The notes beneath the pieces are model-generated. The model saw only the letters and a program-made list of their open reading frames with translations, ran no database searches and was not told the DNA's origin. From the NCBI GenBank assembly GCA_002783865.1, contig PFJE01000074.1, forward strand, positions 1-51,408: a stretch of DNA of 51,408 nucleotides, read 5' to 3'. The position numbers and the translations under genes are program-made. The stretch comes from Sphingomonadales bacterium CG_4_10_14_3_um_filter_58_15 (GTDB lineage Bacteria > Pseudomonadota > Alphaproteobacteria > Sphingomonadales > Sphingomonadaceae). Numbering within the stretch: position 1 is the stretch's first letter; each line of letters begins with the position of its first letter. Shown piece by piece: positions 8,984 to 21,179 of the stretch.

Positions 8984-10156
8984 ATGACTGATACGACTAT
9001 ACCGACGCCAGAATTGCGTCCTGACTGCCCGAATTTCTCTTCGGGTCCGACCGCCAAATTCCCCGGCTGGTCTCTCGATAAAATCAACACCATCGCTATG
9101 GGACGCTCGCACCGCAGCGCCACCGGCAAAGCCCGGCTGAAATATGCTATCGACCTGAGCCGCGAACTGCTTGGCATCCCCGATGACTATCTCATCGGCA
9201 TTGTCCCGGCCTCCGACACCGGCGCAGTTGAACTGGCGATGTGGAACATGCTCGGTGCGCGTCCGGTTACGGTCGCGGCATGGGAAAGCTTTGGCAATGT
9301 CTGGATCCAGGACGCTGTAAAACAGCTGAAGCTTGACAATCTTACTGTGCTCGACGCTGACTATGGCGAAATCCCAGACCTGACCACGATCGACAAGGGA
9401 GACGATATTGTCTTCACTTGGAACGGCACGACTTCGGGCGCAAAAATTCCCGATACCGACTGGATCGCCGATGACCGCGAAGGCGTGACCATCAACGACG
9501 CGACCAGCGCCGTCTTTGCCCAGCCGATGGATTGGGCCAAGCTAGATGCAACCACCTACAGCTGGCAGAAAGTCATGGGATCGGAAGCCGGCCACGGCAT
9601 GCTGATCCTCAGCCCACGCGCGGTGGAACGGATCGAAAGCTACTCGCCGTCCTGGCCGCTGCCGAAAATCTTCCGGGTGAAAAAGGGCGACAAGCTCAAC
9701 ACGGCAATTTTTGAAGGCGCGACGATCAACACACCGTCGATGCTGGCAACCGAAGACTATATCACTTCGCTGGAGTGGGCCAAGTCGATCGGCGGATTGC
9801 CGGAACTGCACGCCCGCGCCGACCGCAACGCCCAGATCGTCCATGACTGGATTGCCGCCACGCCGTGGATGCGCAACATGGTCAGCGATCCGGCGAAATG
9901 GACCAACACCGGGGTCTGCATGGTGTTTCAGGGCGACTGGTACGATAGTCTCGATGATGATACCAAAGCATCCGTCCCCAAAAAGATCGCCGGCATGCTG
10001 GAAAAAATGGACGTTGCCTACGATTTCAACGGCTATCGCGACGCGCCGCCGTCGCTGCGCATCTGGTGCGGATCGACCGTCGAGGAAGAAGATATTCGTC
10101 GGCTATTGAGCTGGATCGAATGGGCCTTTGCCCAGGTGAAATCCGAACTTTCCTAG
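8984..10156 (+). CDS. serC: Phosphoserine aminotransferase
   Basis: This 390-residue PLP enzyme converts 3-phosphohydroxypyruvate to phosphoserine with glutamate, the second step of serine synthesis. It belongs to the alphaproteobacterial/archaeal-type subfamily. Visible marks are PNFSSGPTAKFPGW at the N-terminus, FTWNGTTSGAKIP, and the Schiff-base lysine in YSWQKVMGSEAGHG (about residue 195). TAAGGAG sits about 9 bases before the ATG inside the leader hairpin, so translation may be controlled by that structure. It is followed by serA. Confidence 0.95.
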   Translation: MTDTTIPTPELRPDCPNFSSGPTAKFPGWSLDKINTIAMGRSHRSATGKARLKYAIDLSRELLGIPDDYLIGIVPASDTGAVELAMWNMLGARPVTVAAWESFGNVWIQDAVKQLKLDNLTVLDADYGEIPDLTTIDKGDDIVFTWNGTTSGAKIPDTDWIADDREGVTINDATSAVFAQPMDWAKLDATTYSWQKVMGSEAGHGMLILSPRAVERIESYSPSWPLPKIFRVKKGDKLNTAIFEGATINTPSMLATEDYITSLEWAKSIGGLPELHARADRNAQIVHDWIAATPWMRNMVSDPAKWTNTGVCMVFQGDWYDSLDDDTKASVPKKIAGMLEKMDVAYDFNGYRDAPPSLRIWCGSTVEEEDIRRLLSWIEWAFAQVKSELS

Positions 10157-10193
10157 CTTTTGAGGCGCCCCGGCACTCGCCGGGGCCAAAAGC
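10156..10193 (+). promoter_or_regulatory. Strong intercistronic hairpin between serC and serA
   Basis: GCTTTTG (10156-10162) pairs with CAAAAGC (10187-10193), and inside it GCCCCGGC (10167-10174) pairs with GCCGGGGC (10179-10186) around an ACTC loop, with a small asymmetric internal loop. It begins at the last base of the serC stop codon. No T-run follows, so it looks more like a processing or stability element, or a partial attenuator, than a full terminator. Confidence 0.6.
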
Positions 10194-10265
10194 CATGTCC
10201 TATATATATATTGGTTTGGAGGCCGCCCTGCGCTGGCCTGACAATCCCGAGAAGGAATCCAGAAT

Positions 10266-11849
10266 ATGCCAAAAGTACTGATATCTGATAAAATGGACCC
10301 CAAGGCCGCCGAAATCTTCCGCGAGCGGGGCTGCGAAGTCGACGAAATCACCGGACAGACACCGGAAGAGCTGATGAAGATCATCGGCGAATATGATGGT
10401 CTCGCCATTCGTTCGTCGACCACCGTCACACCAGAAATATTAGCCGCTGCGACCAATTTGAAAGTGGTTGGCCGCGCCGGTATCGGCGTCGACAATGTCG
10501 ATATCCCGGCAGCTTCTGCCAAAGGTGTTGTGGTCATGAACACACCGTTCGGCAACAGCATTACCACTGCAGAGCATGCGATCGCCCTCATGTTCGCTCT
10601 TGCTCGCCAGCTGCCCTCGGCCGACGCTTCGACCCAGGCGGGCAAATGGGAAAAATCCAAATTCATGGGCGTCGAACTGACCAGCAAGACGCTGGGTCTG
10701 ATCGGCGCCGGCAATATCGGTTCGATTGTGGCTGAACGCGCCATCGGCCTGCGGATGAAGGTCGTCGCCTATGATCCGTTTTTGACCGAGGAACGTGCCG
10801 TCGAAATGGGTGTCGAGAAAGTCTCGCTGGACGACCTTCTCGCCCGCGCCGACTTTATCACCATGCACACGCCGCTCACCGACCAGACGCGCAATATCCT
10901 GTCCGCCGAAGCGCTGGCGAAAACGAAACCCGGCGTCCGCATCATCAACTGCGCGCGCGGCGGCCTGATCGACGAGGCCGCCTTGAAGGAAGCCCTGGAA
11001 TCTGGCCATGTCGCCGGTGCAGCGCTCGACGTATTTGCGCAGGAACCAGCCAAAGAAAATGCGTTGTTCGGCGCTCCCAACCTCATTTGCACGCCCCATC
11101 TCGGCGCCTCCACCAGCGAAGCCCAGGTCAATGTCGCGATCCAAGTGGCCGAGCAAATGGCCGACTATCTGGTCAATGGCGGTGTCGAAAATGCACTCAA
11201 CATGCCCAGCCTTTCGGCAGAACAGGCACCGAAGCTGAAACCCTATATGGCGCTTGCCACCCAATTGGGGTCTCTGGTTGGCCAGCTAGCGGCCGACCAG
11301 ATCAAGGGCGTTGCGGTTGAAGTGGAAGGCGCGGCGGCCGAACTCGATCAGAAACCGATTACAGCAGCAGTGTTGGCCGGCCTGATGCGAGCCTATAGCG
11401 ACACGGTGAACATGGTCAACGCGCCCTATCTGGCAAAGGAACGCGGTCTTGATGTCCGCGAAATCCGCCATGAGCGCGAAGGCGACTATCACACGCTGGT
11501 CCGGGTTTCGGTGACCACCGACGAAGGCGAAAAGTCGGTTGCGGGCACGCTGTTCGGATCTTCCGGTCCGCGACTGGTTGAAATGTTCGGGATCAAGGTC
11601 GAGGCCGATCTGGAGGGTGATATGCTTTATATCGTCAACCAGGATCAGCCCGGCTTTATCGGCAGCGTCGGCTCGACACTCGGCGCAGCGGGCGTCAATA
11701 TCGGCACGTTCCACCTGGGTCGTCGCAGCGATGCACCGGGCGGCGAGGCCGTTCTGTTGCTGTCTATCGATTCGCCGGTGGAAGAGACCGTGCTCTGGTC
11801 CATATGCCAGCTCCCAGGCGTGAAGACGGTCAAGGCCCTGAAGTTTTGA
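10266..11849 (+). CDS. serA: D-3-phosphoglycerate dehydrogenase
   Basis: This 527-residue enzyme oxidises 3-phosphoglycerate with NAD+, committing carbon to serine. In order it has the substrate domain, the NAD-binding Rossmann domain with GAGNIGSIVAERA (about residues 146-158), the catalytic Arg in NCARGGLIDE, and the catalytic His in PHLGASTSEAQ. An intervening ASB domain and a C-terminal ACT domain (YIVNQDQPGFIGSVG) follow, making the long type I enzyme normally open to serine feedback. AAGGA precedes the ATG. It lies about 110 bases after serC, probably in one operon. Confidence 0.97.
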   Translation: MPKVLISDKMDPKAAEIFRERGCEVDEITGQTPEELMKIIGEYDGLAIRSSTTVTPEILAAATNLKVVGRAGIGVDNVDIPAASAKGVVVMNTPFGNSITTAEHAIALMFALARQLPSADASTQAGKWEKSKFMGVELTSKTLGLIGAGNIGSIVAERAIGLRMKVVAYDPFLTEERAVEMGVEKVSLDDLLARADFITMHTPLTDQTRNILSAEALAKTKPGVRIINCARGGLIDEAALKEALESGHVAGAALDVFAQEPAKENALFGAPNLICTPHLGASTSEAQVNVAIQVAEQMADYLVNGGVENALNMPSLSAEQAPKLKPYMALATQLGSLVGQLAADQIKGVAVEVEGAAAELDQKPITAAVLAGLMRAYSDTVNMVNAPYLAKERGLDVREIRHEREGDYHTLVRVSVTTDEGEKSVAGTLFGSSGPRLVEMFGIKVEADLEGDMLYIVNQDQPGFIGSVGSTLGAAGVNIGTFHLGRRSDAPGGEAVLLLSIDSPVEETVLWSICQLPGVKTVKALKF

Positions 11850-11914
11850 TTCGATAGCAACAGACCCAAGAAAAAGGATGGCCTGAGCCTGTGCTTGGGC
11901 TATGGAGCAGAGCC

Positions 11915-14333
<2,419 letters not shown>

Positions 14334-14351
14334 CGGCAGGAGGGCATTGAA

Positions 14352-14936
14352 GTGCATATTGCAGTTTTTTACGGTTCCTATCGACAAGATCGCAACGGTA
14401 TCAGCTATGCCCGTTATCTGGCTCAAACCTTCCAAGACGACGGAGACCGCGTCGACCTGATCGATGCGCAGGAAGTTGGGCTCCCCATGCTTGACCGCAT
14501 GTACAAGGAGTATCCAGAGGGCACCGCTCCAGAAGCGATGGAAAAAGTCGCATCGACCATCAGAGAAGCAGATGCCTTTGTGTTTGTCGCCGGTGAATAT
14601 AATTGGGGCGTTCAACCAGGTCTGAAAAATCTTACCGACCATTTTTTGGAAGAGTGGTTCTGGAGGCCGGCGGCGATTGCCAGCTATTCCGCCGGGCCGT
14701 TCGCCGGCATGCGTGCGATGATGCACTGGCGGGCAATACTTGGAGAAATGGGAATGGTTGTCACATCTACGCCCTTGGCGCTGGGTGGTGTACATAAGGC
14801 TTTTGACGAAACCGGTTCGCCTGTCGGCGATGATGGCCAGCGACTGGAGCGCAATTTCCCGAAATTTGCAGATGACCTCCGCTGGTGGGCCGAAGCCGCT
14901 AAAGTACAGCGCGCCAAACAGTTGCCACCCTACTAG
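14352..14936 (+). CDS. NADPH-dependent FMN reductase family protein
   Basis: A 194-residue flavodoxin-like protein. The N-terminal phosphate-binding loop is FYGSYRQDRNG, and FVAGEYNWGVQPGLKNL (about residue 75-92) matches the conserved EYN segment of the NADPH-dependent FMN reductase/chromate-quinone reductase family. The physiological acceptor is not evident. It starts at GTG behind a perfect AGGAGG site 9 bases upstream. It follows purA by 18 bases and may be the last gene of the ser-his-pur transcript. Confidence 0.88.
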   Translation: MHIAVFYGSYRQDRNGISYARYLAQTFQDDGDRVDLIDAQEVGLPMLDRMYKEYPEGTAPEAMEKVASTIREADAFVFVAGEYNWGVQPGLKNLTDHFLEEWFWRPAAIASYSAGPFAGMRAMMHWRAILGEMGMVVTSTPLALGGVHKAFDETGSPVGDDGQRLERNFPKFADDLRWWAEAAKVQRAKQLPPY

Positions 14937-14942
14937 CCTTTC

Positions 14943-16181
14943 CTAAACATCGTCCGCAGAAATCATTTCCTCACGGTCGAGCTCGCCCGTCATCGCCGCC
15001 ACCGTCACAGCTACGGCCGCGTCGCCCGAGACATTGGTTGTGGTGCGCATCATGTCCATGATCCGATCTACGCCAGCAACAAAGGCAATGGTTTCGAGCG
15101 GTACGCCGACGCTGCCAAAGACCAGCGCCATCATGATCAGGCCTGCGCCCGGAATGCCGGCCGCGCCAATCGCCCCGAGGGTCGAGGTAATCGAGATGAG
15201 GACATAATCACCAAAGGTCAGGTCGACGCCAAAAATCTGCGCCCCGAACAACGTCGCCAGGCCAAGGTACATCGCGGTGCCGTTCATATTGATCGTCGCG
15301 CCGAGCGAAACCACAAAGCTGGCTACCGAATTGCTTACCCCCAAATTTCGTTCAACGCATCGCAGAGTGACCGGCAGAGTCGCATTGGAGGAAGCGGTGG
15401 AATAACTGACCGCAATCGCATCAATAATCCCGCGGAAGAAATCGATCACCGGCAGCTTCGCGATAAACTTGATCATCGCCGAGTAGACAACGCCAATAAT
15501 CAGCAAGCAACCAATATAGTTGAGCCCGACCAGTTGCGCGAGTGATATCAGGGCATCGGTACCCAATGTACCCGCAACCCATGCCATCAGCGCAAACACG
15601 CCAAAGGGCGTCAATTCCATCACGATCATCGTAACTTTCTGCATGACAACCGCGCCGCTATCGAAAATCTTTGCCAGCGGTTTGCCGTCTTCCTTGGCCA
15701 TCAAAATGCCGATACCGATGAGCAGCGCAAAGACGATCAGCGGCAGCACATTGACATCGGCCATGACCTGCACCGGACTGTCGGGCACAATCGACAGGAT
15801 CATGTCGACGGCGGTGGTTTGATTGGGTTCGGGCGTAGCACCCATCTCAATCGCGCTGGTATCGACGCCGTTACCGGGCTGGAAAAACGTGCCAAGGGCA
15901 AGGCCAAGCCACGCCGCAATCTGACCGGTGATAACGAACAGAACCATCGCCCGCCCACCGACACTGCCCAGCTTCTTGAGATCGCCCAAAGCAGCCACAC
16001 CTGCAACGAGCGAGAAGAAAATCAGCGGCACGACCAGCATCTTGATCGACTTGATGAAGAAATCGCCGATCCATTTGATGGTTTCCGATTCGGGGCCCCA
16101 GAGAAGCCCGGTGATCACACCGAGGATCAGCGCCGCTATCACACGCTGCCACAGCGGAATCTTGAACCAGAATGCCAGCAT
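14943..16181 (-). CDS. Dicarboxylate/amino acid:cation symporter (DAACS family)
   Basis: This 412-residue inner-membrane transporter imports C4-dicarboxylates or acidic amino acids with Na+ or H+. It has the serine-rich re-entrant loop (SYSTASSNATLPVTL), the cation-binding SLGATINMNGTAMYL motif and the second re-entrant tip GAAGIPGAGLIM. About eight membrane helices are visible. A GGGGAAAA site lies before the ATG. It converges with the FMN reductase gene. Confidence 0.95.
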   Translation of the reverse strand: MLAFWFKIPLWQRVIAALILGVITGLLWGPESETIKWIGDFFIKSIKMLVVPLIFFSLVAGVAALGDLKKLGSVGGRAMVLFVITGQIAAWLGLALGTFFQPGNGVDTSAIEMGATPEPNQTTAVDMILSIVPDSPVQVMADVNVLPLIVFALLIGIGILMAKEDGKPLAKIFDSGAVVMQKVTMIVMELTPFGVFALMAWVAGTLGTDALISLAQLVGLNYIGCLLIIGVVYSAMIKFIAKLPVIDFFRGIIDAIAVSYSTASSNATLPVTLRCVERNLGVSNSVASFVVSLGATINMNGTAMYLGLATLFGAQIFGVDLTFGDYVLISITSTLGAIGAAGIPGAGLIMMALVFGSVGVPLETIAFVAGVDRIMDMMRTTTNVSGDAAVAVTVAAMTGELDREEMISADDV

Positions 16182-16255
16182 GCGATTTTCCCCGATATTA
16201 TTCCCAGCCCATGCCTATCGTCAGCAAGAGGGCGCGGCAAGCCTTTAGCGCCGCA

Positions 16256-18055
16256 CTACATCCAGAAGCTAATCGCCAGGCAGGTCGAGAGTCCAACCCC
16301 AAAGGTCAGCGGAATCCCGGCCTTGAAGAAGTCGGTGAACCGGTAATTGCCAGCGGCATAGACCAGCGTATTGGTCTGATAGCCAATTGGGGTCGCGAAG
16401 CTGGCGGAGGCCGCGAACATCACCGCAATGACGAGCGGTCGGGGATCGACACCCAGATCATTGCCCAGCGCAATGGCGATCGGTGTGATGATGATGGCGA
16501 CCGCATTATTGGTCACGATTTCGGTCATCACCACCGACAGCACGTAAATTGCAAAGACCAACCCCCAAGGCGGGACCTCTCGCAAGAAGGGTGTCAATTC
16601 AGCGACAATCAGATCGACGCTACCCGCCTGTTGGAGGCCCAAGCCAACGGCCAGCATCCCGAATATCAGCACCAGAACATTGCCGTCAATCGAGCCCCAG
16701 GCTTCTTCGGCATCGATACAGCGGGCAAGCAGAATGGCACCCACGGCAAGAATTGCAGCCACAGCCAGAGGAATGATATTCAAGGCGGCAAGCACAACAA
16801 CGGCCACGAGAGCTCCGATCGCAATCGGGGCACGATCGCGGCGAAAGGCACGAATCTTTGTATGCCCGACCCCGAACAGATTGGGATTCTGGTACATGCG
16901 GTTGATGTCTTCGCTGGAGCCCGTCACCAGCAACCGGTCGGCGGCGTGAATGCGTGCGTTGGTCAGGTCCGAACGCGGCAGGTTGCGATAGCGCGTCATG
17001 CCCAGAATCCGGACATTGAGCTGCGACAGAAACGGAATGTCATACAGACGGTTGCCGATGCTCGGGTGGCTTGGTGCCACCGTAGCTTCAACCAGTTCCT
17101 CGCCAAGCGGCCCAACATCGCCCTTGTGAACAATGCCGACCTTGAAATCTTCCGATTTGCGCAGCGAAATCAGTTCGGCAAGATCCAGTTGCACGACGAT
17201 CCGGTCGCCGGCCCGCAGCTCGTGGTAGTCGAGGTCATGGCGGATATAGCTGCTCAGGCGTTTTACCGCCGTCACCTCAATCCCTGCCCGTCGCAATTCG
17301 GGGACGGCGGCAAGCTTCTTGTCAATCACAGAGGCCCGGGTGCGAACTGTCAGTTCTGTGAGGAAATCGCTCTCATCGCTGCTGTCAAACTGACCCTTGA
17401 CCTGGCCACTGGGAAGTAGCCAGCTGCTGAACAATACCATCATGATCGTACCCGCGACAGCCGCGATCAGGCCATAAGGCGTGATCTCAAAAATACCGAA
17501 TCCCGCCAGACCTTGATCTCGCGCAACCGCATCGACGATGAGGTTCGTCGAGGTGCCGATCAGCGTGGTTGTGCCGCCCAGGATACAGATAAAACTGAGC
17601 GGGATGAGCAGTTTCTTCGACGAGAATCCCGTTGCGCGCGAGAGGCGGAGAATGATTGGAATCAAGACGATCACCACCGGCGTGTTGTTCATAAAGGCCG
17701 AAGCGACAAAGGCTCCCAGAAACATTTCCGCGACCGCGAGCTTGGGGTGGTGCTTAGCCCTTTTGATGATGAAACCGGCAATGGCATCGATGGTCCCGGT
17801 TCGCAGCAACGCGCCCGACAGAATGAACATCGCGGCAATGGTGATCGGCGCGGTGTTCGAAAAGACGGAAAACAGCCCATCGGAATCAATGATCCCGAGG
17901 AACAGGAACATGCAGGCACCGAGTACTGCGACCACTGCTGCGGGAAAGCGCTCCATGATGAAGCCAGCGAACAGAAAACCCAGGATAACAAGACCTATGA
18001 TCGCCTTGTGGGCCTGAATATATTCATCGATGATATGAAGGATCAGATCAATCAT
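16256..18055 (-). CDS. SLC13-family permease with central RCK_C (TrkA-C) domains
   Basis: A 599-residue membrane protein. N-terminal helices (residues 1-205) include FMNNTPVVIVLIPII, the conserved NNT substrate/cation motif of the divalent anion:Na+ symporter family. Residues about 215-380 are two soluble RCK_C-like domains (AGDRIVVQLDLAEL, AADRLLVTGSSED). The second membrane half has ITNNAVAIIITPIAIAL (the second NNA motif). Such proteins often carry sulfate or dicarboxylates, and the substrate here is unknown. Start 18055 has AAGGA about 12 bases upstream. Confidence 0.9.
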   Translation of the reverse strand: MIDLILHIIDEYIQAHKAIIGLVILGFLFAGFIMERFPAAVVAVLGACMFLFLGIIDSDGLFSVFSNTAPITIAAMFILSGALLRTGTIDAIAGFIIKRAKHHPKLAVAEMFLGAFVASAFMNNTPVVIVLIPIILRLSRATGFSSKKLLIPLSFICILGGTTTLIGTSTNLIVDAVARDQGLAGFGIFEITPYGLIAAVAGTIMMVLFSSWLLPSGQVKGQFDSSDESDFLTELTVRTRASVIDKKLAAVPELRRAGIEVTAVKRLSSYIRHDLDYHELRAGDRIVVQLDLAELISLRKSEDFKVGIVHKGDVGPLGEELVEATVAPSHPSIGNRLYDIPFLSQLNVRILGMTRYRNLPRSDLTNARIHAADRLLVTGSSEDINRMYQNPNLFGVGHTKIRAFRRDRAPIAIGALVAVVVLAALNIIPLAVAAILAVGAILLARCIDAEEAWGSIDGNVLVLIFGMLAVGLGLQQAGSVDLIVAELTPFLREVPPWGLVFAIYVLSVVMTEIVTNNAVAIIITPIAIALGNDLGVDPRPLVIAVMFAASASFATPIGYQTNTLVYAAGNYRFTDFFKAGIPLTFGVGLSTCLAISFWM

Positions 18056-18221
18056 GGATCAGGCGCATCCTTCCACTGGGCATATGAAGCCGTGCTACAA
18101 TGGGCCTTGAGTTTCCAAAAATATGGATTCAGGACATCGGCGGCCAGCCGCAATTTTCGATTCTTAATCCACATCCGGCGGAGAATCGCATATGAACGCG
18201 CCGATACTTGCCACACATTAT

Positions 18222-19289
18222 TCATCCACATTGCGCCCGATGGAGCAATTTCTGATCGGCCAGCACCAGCGCCATCATCGCCTCCACAACCGGAACGCCT
18301 CTGATCCCGACACAGGGATCATGACGGCCCTTGGTCGATATTTCGGTCGCTTCCCCTGCTGGCGTGATCGTCGCCACCGGCGTCAGAATGGAGCTGGTTG
18401 GCTTGAACGCCACCCGGCAGTAGAGCGGCTGGCCGGTGGATATTCCGCCAGCCGTACCGCCACTATGGTTGGCGAGAAATTCAGGCCCGTTTGCGCCCGG
18501 ACGCATGGCATCGGCATTTTCTTCGCCGCGCAGTCGGGCAGCAGCGAAGCCGTCGCCGATTTCAATCCCCTTGGTCGCGTTGATCGTCATCATCGCGGCG
18601 GCAATCTCGCTGTCCATCTTGGCGTATACCGGAGCCCCCCAACCTGCCGGTACGCCAATCGCTTCACAAGCAATGATCGCGCCAAGGCTGCTGCCATCTT
18701 TGCGCGCGCCATCGACCAGCGATTCCCAACGTTTGGCAGCCACCGGATCCGGGCAGAAAAACGGGTTGTTGCCAATTTCGCGGGCATCGAAATTCGCCTG
18801 ATCGATCGCATCACCGCCAATTTCAGCGACCCATGCCCGGATCGAAACTTCCGGTATCGCCAGCCTGGCAACGGCGCCTGCAGCCACTCGCGCCGCCGTT
18901 TCCCGCGCGCTTGACCGTCCGCCGCCGCGATAATCGCGAAATCCGTATTTCTGATCATAAGCATAATCGGCATGGCCTGGGCGATAGGCCTTGGCAACGT
19001 CGCTATAGTCCTTGGAGCGTTGATCGACATTCTCGATTATCAGTGAAATCGGCGTACCGGTGGTTTTGCCATCGAACACACCGGACAGAATCTTAACCTG
19101 ATCCGGCTCTTGTCGCTGGGTGGTATATTTGGACTGTCCAGGTCTACGGGCATCGAGAAACGGTTGAATATCCGCTTCGCTCAGGGCCAGTCCCGGCGGG
19201 CAGCCATCTACCACCGCACCCAGTGCAGGCCCGTGGCTCTCCCCCCAGGTCGAAAATCGAAAAACGTGACCAAATGTGTTGAAACTCAA
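18222..19289 (-). CDS. aroC: Chorismate synthase
   Basis: This 355-residue FMN-dependent lyase makes chorismate from EPSP, the last common step to aromatic amino acids. It shows [53 protein letters not shown] and a C-terminal KPTSSI segment, all standard. It begins at TTG (MSFNTFGH) with GGAGAGCGAG upstream; no suitable ATG is available. It lies 67 bases downstream of fabI on the same strand. Confidence 0.97.
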   Translation of the reverse strand: MSFNTFGHVFRFSTWGESHGPALGAVVDGCPPGLALSEADIQPFLDARRPGQSKYTTQRQEPDQVKILSGVFDGKTTGTPISLIIENVDQRSKDYSDVAKAYRPGHADYAYDQKYGFRDYRGGGRSSARETAARVAAGAVARLAIPEVSIRAWVAEIGGDAIDQANFDAREIGNNPFFCPDPVAAKRWESLVDGARKDGSSLGAIIACEAIGVPAGWGAPVYAKMDSEIAAAMMTINATKGIEIGDGFAAARLRGEENADAMRPGANGPEFLANHSGGTAGGISTGQPLYCRVAFKPTSSILTPVATITPAGEATEISTKGRHDPCVGIRGVPVVEAMMALVLADQKLLHRAQCG

Positions 19290-19356
19290 ACTCGCTCTCC
19301 GCGGTTATATATTCAATTCTGCTGGCAAAAAGCCGTTTGCCAATAGTCGCTACGAA

Positions 19357-20160
19357 TCAATCCAGCGCGATATCAGGTGCGTCTTCCTGCTTCATGCCAA
19401 CGGTATGATAGCCTGCATCAACATGATGGGTTTCGCCGGTGACACCAGCGGAAAGGTCAGACAGGAAATAGAGCGCGGAACCGCCCACGTCATCAATCGT
19501 CACGTTGCGGCGGAGCGGCGCATTAAGTTCGTTCCACTTCAATATATAGCGAAAGTCGCCGATGCCGGAAGCGGCCAAGGTTTTGATCGGTCCAGCAGAG
19601 ATCGCGTTCACCCGGATTCCATCGGGACCAACATCATTTGCGAGATATTTGACCGAGGCTTCCAGTGCCGCTTTCGCCACGCCCATGACATTATAGTGCG
19701 GGATCACTTTTTCCGCACCATAATAGGATAAGGTGAGCATCGATCCGCCTGCGCTCATCAGCGCGGCAGCGCGCTTTGCGACCGCGGTAAAACTGTAAAC
19801 GCTGATATTCATGGTCATCAGGAAATCATCGAGGGTCACGTCGAAATATTTCCCGCGCAGGGCTTCCTTATTGGTGAAGCCAATCGCATGAACGACAAAA
19901 TCCATTTTGCCCCAGCGCTTTTCGATTTCGGCAAATGTTGCGTCGAGCTGGTCCATATCGCTGACGTCGCAGTCGAGCAGAAAATCACAGCCCAGTTGTT
20001 CGGCCAGCGGCCGGACGCGCTTGGCCATTACCTCGCCCTGATAGCTGATCGCCAGTTCCGCACCTTGTTCTGCCAAGCGCTGAGCAATTCCCCAGGCCAG
20101 TGACTTGTTGTTGGCAAGCCCCATGATCAGGCCTCGCTTGCCTTTCATTAACTCAGTCAT
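19357..20160 (-). CDS. fabI: Enoyl-[acyl-carrier-protein] reductase (NADH)
   Basis: A 267-residue short-chain dehydrogenase-type enzyme that reduces trans-2-enoyl-ACP in the last step of fatty-acid elongation, the target of triclosan-type inhibitors. It has GLANNKSLAWGIAQ at the cofactor site, the catalytic pair Y-x6-K in HYNVMGVAKAAL and LAASGIGDF in the flexible loop. The start at 20160 (MTELMKGKRG) has AGGAG about 10 bases upstream; a longer start at 20178 adds six residues. It is probably transcribed after brkB. Confidence 0.96.
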   Translation of the reverse strand: MTELMKGKRGLIMGLANNKSLAWGIAQRLAEQGAELAISYQGEVMAKRVRPLAEQLGCDFLLDCDVSDMDQLDATFAEIEKRWGKMDFVVHAIGFTNKEALRGKYFDVTLDDFLMTMNISVYSFTAVAKRAAALMSAGGSMLTLSYYGAEKVIPHYNVMGVAKAALEASVKYLANDVGPDGIRVNAISAGPIKTLAASGIGDFRYILKWNELNAPLRRNVTIDDVGGSALYFLSDLSAGVTGETHHVDAGYHTVGMKQEDAPDIALD

Positions 20161-20226
20161 CGCCCCAGTCTCCTGCAATCAGATAATCCGAGGTGATAAA
20201 CGCTATCCAGATGATTTTCCAGCGGA

Positions 20227-21177
20227 TCATTCGCTAATGCCGTTTCTCCAGGGTCGTTCCGCAAGTGCGGCATTGATTTCCGCTCCGATCACCATCCCAA
20301 GGCCGACGAGATAGAAAAAAACGAGCGTAATAATCACCCCGGCGAGACTGCCATAGGTAAGCTGATAATTGGCGGCATATTTCAGGAAAACCGGCAACAG
20401 GCCCGTTATCACCAACCACCAGCCGCTGATGAACACCGCGCCCGGCCATTTGGGATATTGGCGCGGCCGATATTGCCGGGGTGTAAGCAGGCGAAACAGG
20501 AGATAAAGCGTGGCGAACAGAACGAAAAATGGAATCGCGTTGGAAAGCGAGAGCCAAAGGGCGTCGGTCTGCACCAGCGGAAAATAGGTGCCCAAAAAAC
20601 CGCTGATACCGGCTACGATAAACTGCGCACTGAGCGCCAGCATCGCAAAAAATACCGAGAAAAGGATCAACACGATAGAGGTGAGACGATATTCCCAGAA
20701 AGCGCGCTGCGCTTCGACACCATAAGCGCGATGCAGGATTTCGCGGATTGTCTCAATCAGGCTGGTTGTCGTCCACAGTCCGATGATCGCACTCAACCAC
20801 AAGAGCGGCCCAGTTCGTGCGGTCATCGCGTCGCTGATCGGATCGTGCAACGCGCTAGCCACAGAAGGAGGGACCGTGACCAAAAAGGCCTCGACAAATT
20901 CGGTGCCCACGTCGGTCTGGCCAAAACCTCCCACAATAGCTGCCGCGATGATAAAGAAGGAAAAAACCGCCAGCAGCGCCATATACGCGAAATTGCCAGC
21001 GAAGGTGAAACCATCATGATAGACACCAACGGCCGTGCGCTCGAGAATGATGAAGGCCCGGCGGACCGGACTTTCGTCGGCCAAATTTTCGCCGGCTCTC
21101 TTGGCGGGTTGCCCTGACTCACCCTTTTCCTGACGCCGGGCTTCGGGGGACAGTTCAGACAGGGGGTTCCGGGACAA
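20227..21177 (-). CDS. YihY/virulence factor BrkB family membrane protein
   Basis: A 316-residue inner-membrane protein with about six helices after a polar N-terminus of ~55 residues. It matches the YihY/BrkB family (once wrongly called RNase BN): GNFAYMALLAVFSFF, then the aromatic PRQYRPRQYPKWPGA loop and the terminal GSLAGVIITLVFFYL. Function is not established. It starts at TTG only 2 bases after the dnaJ stop, so translation is probably coupled. Confidence 0.9.
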   Translation of the reverse strand: MSRNPLSELSPEARRQEKGESGQPAKRAGENLADESPVRRAFIILERTAVGVYHDGFTFAGNFAYMALLAVFSFFIIAAAIVGGFGQTDVGTEFVEAFLVTVPPSVASALHDPISDAMTARTGPLLWLSAIIGLWTTTSLIETIREILHRAYGVEAQRAFWEYRLTSIVLILFSVFFAMLALSAQFIVAGISGFLGTYFPLVQTDALWLSLSNAIPFFVLFATLYLLFRLLTPRQYRPRQYPKWPGAVFISGWWLVITGLLPVFLKYAANYQLTYGSLAGVIITLVFFYLVGLGMVIGAEINAALAERPWRNGISE

Positions 21178-21179
21178 AC

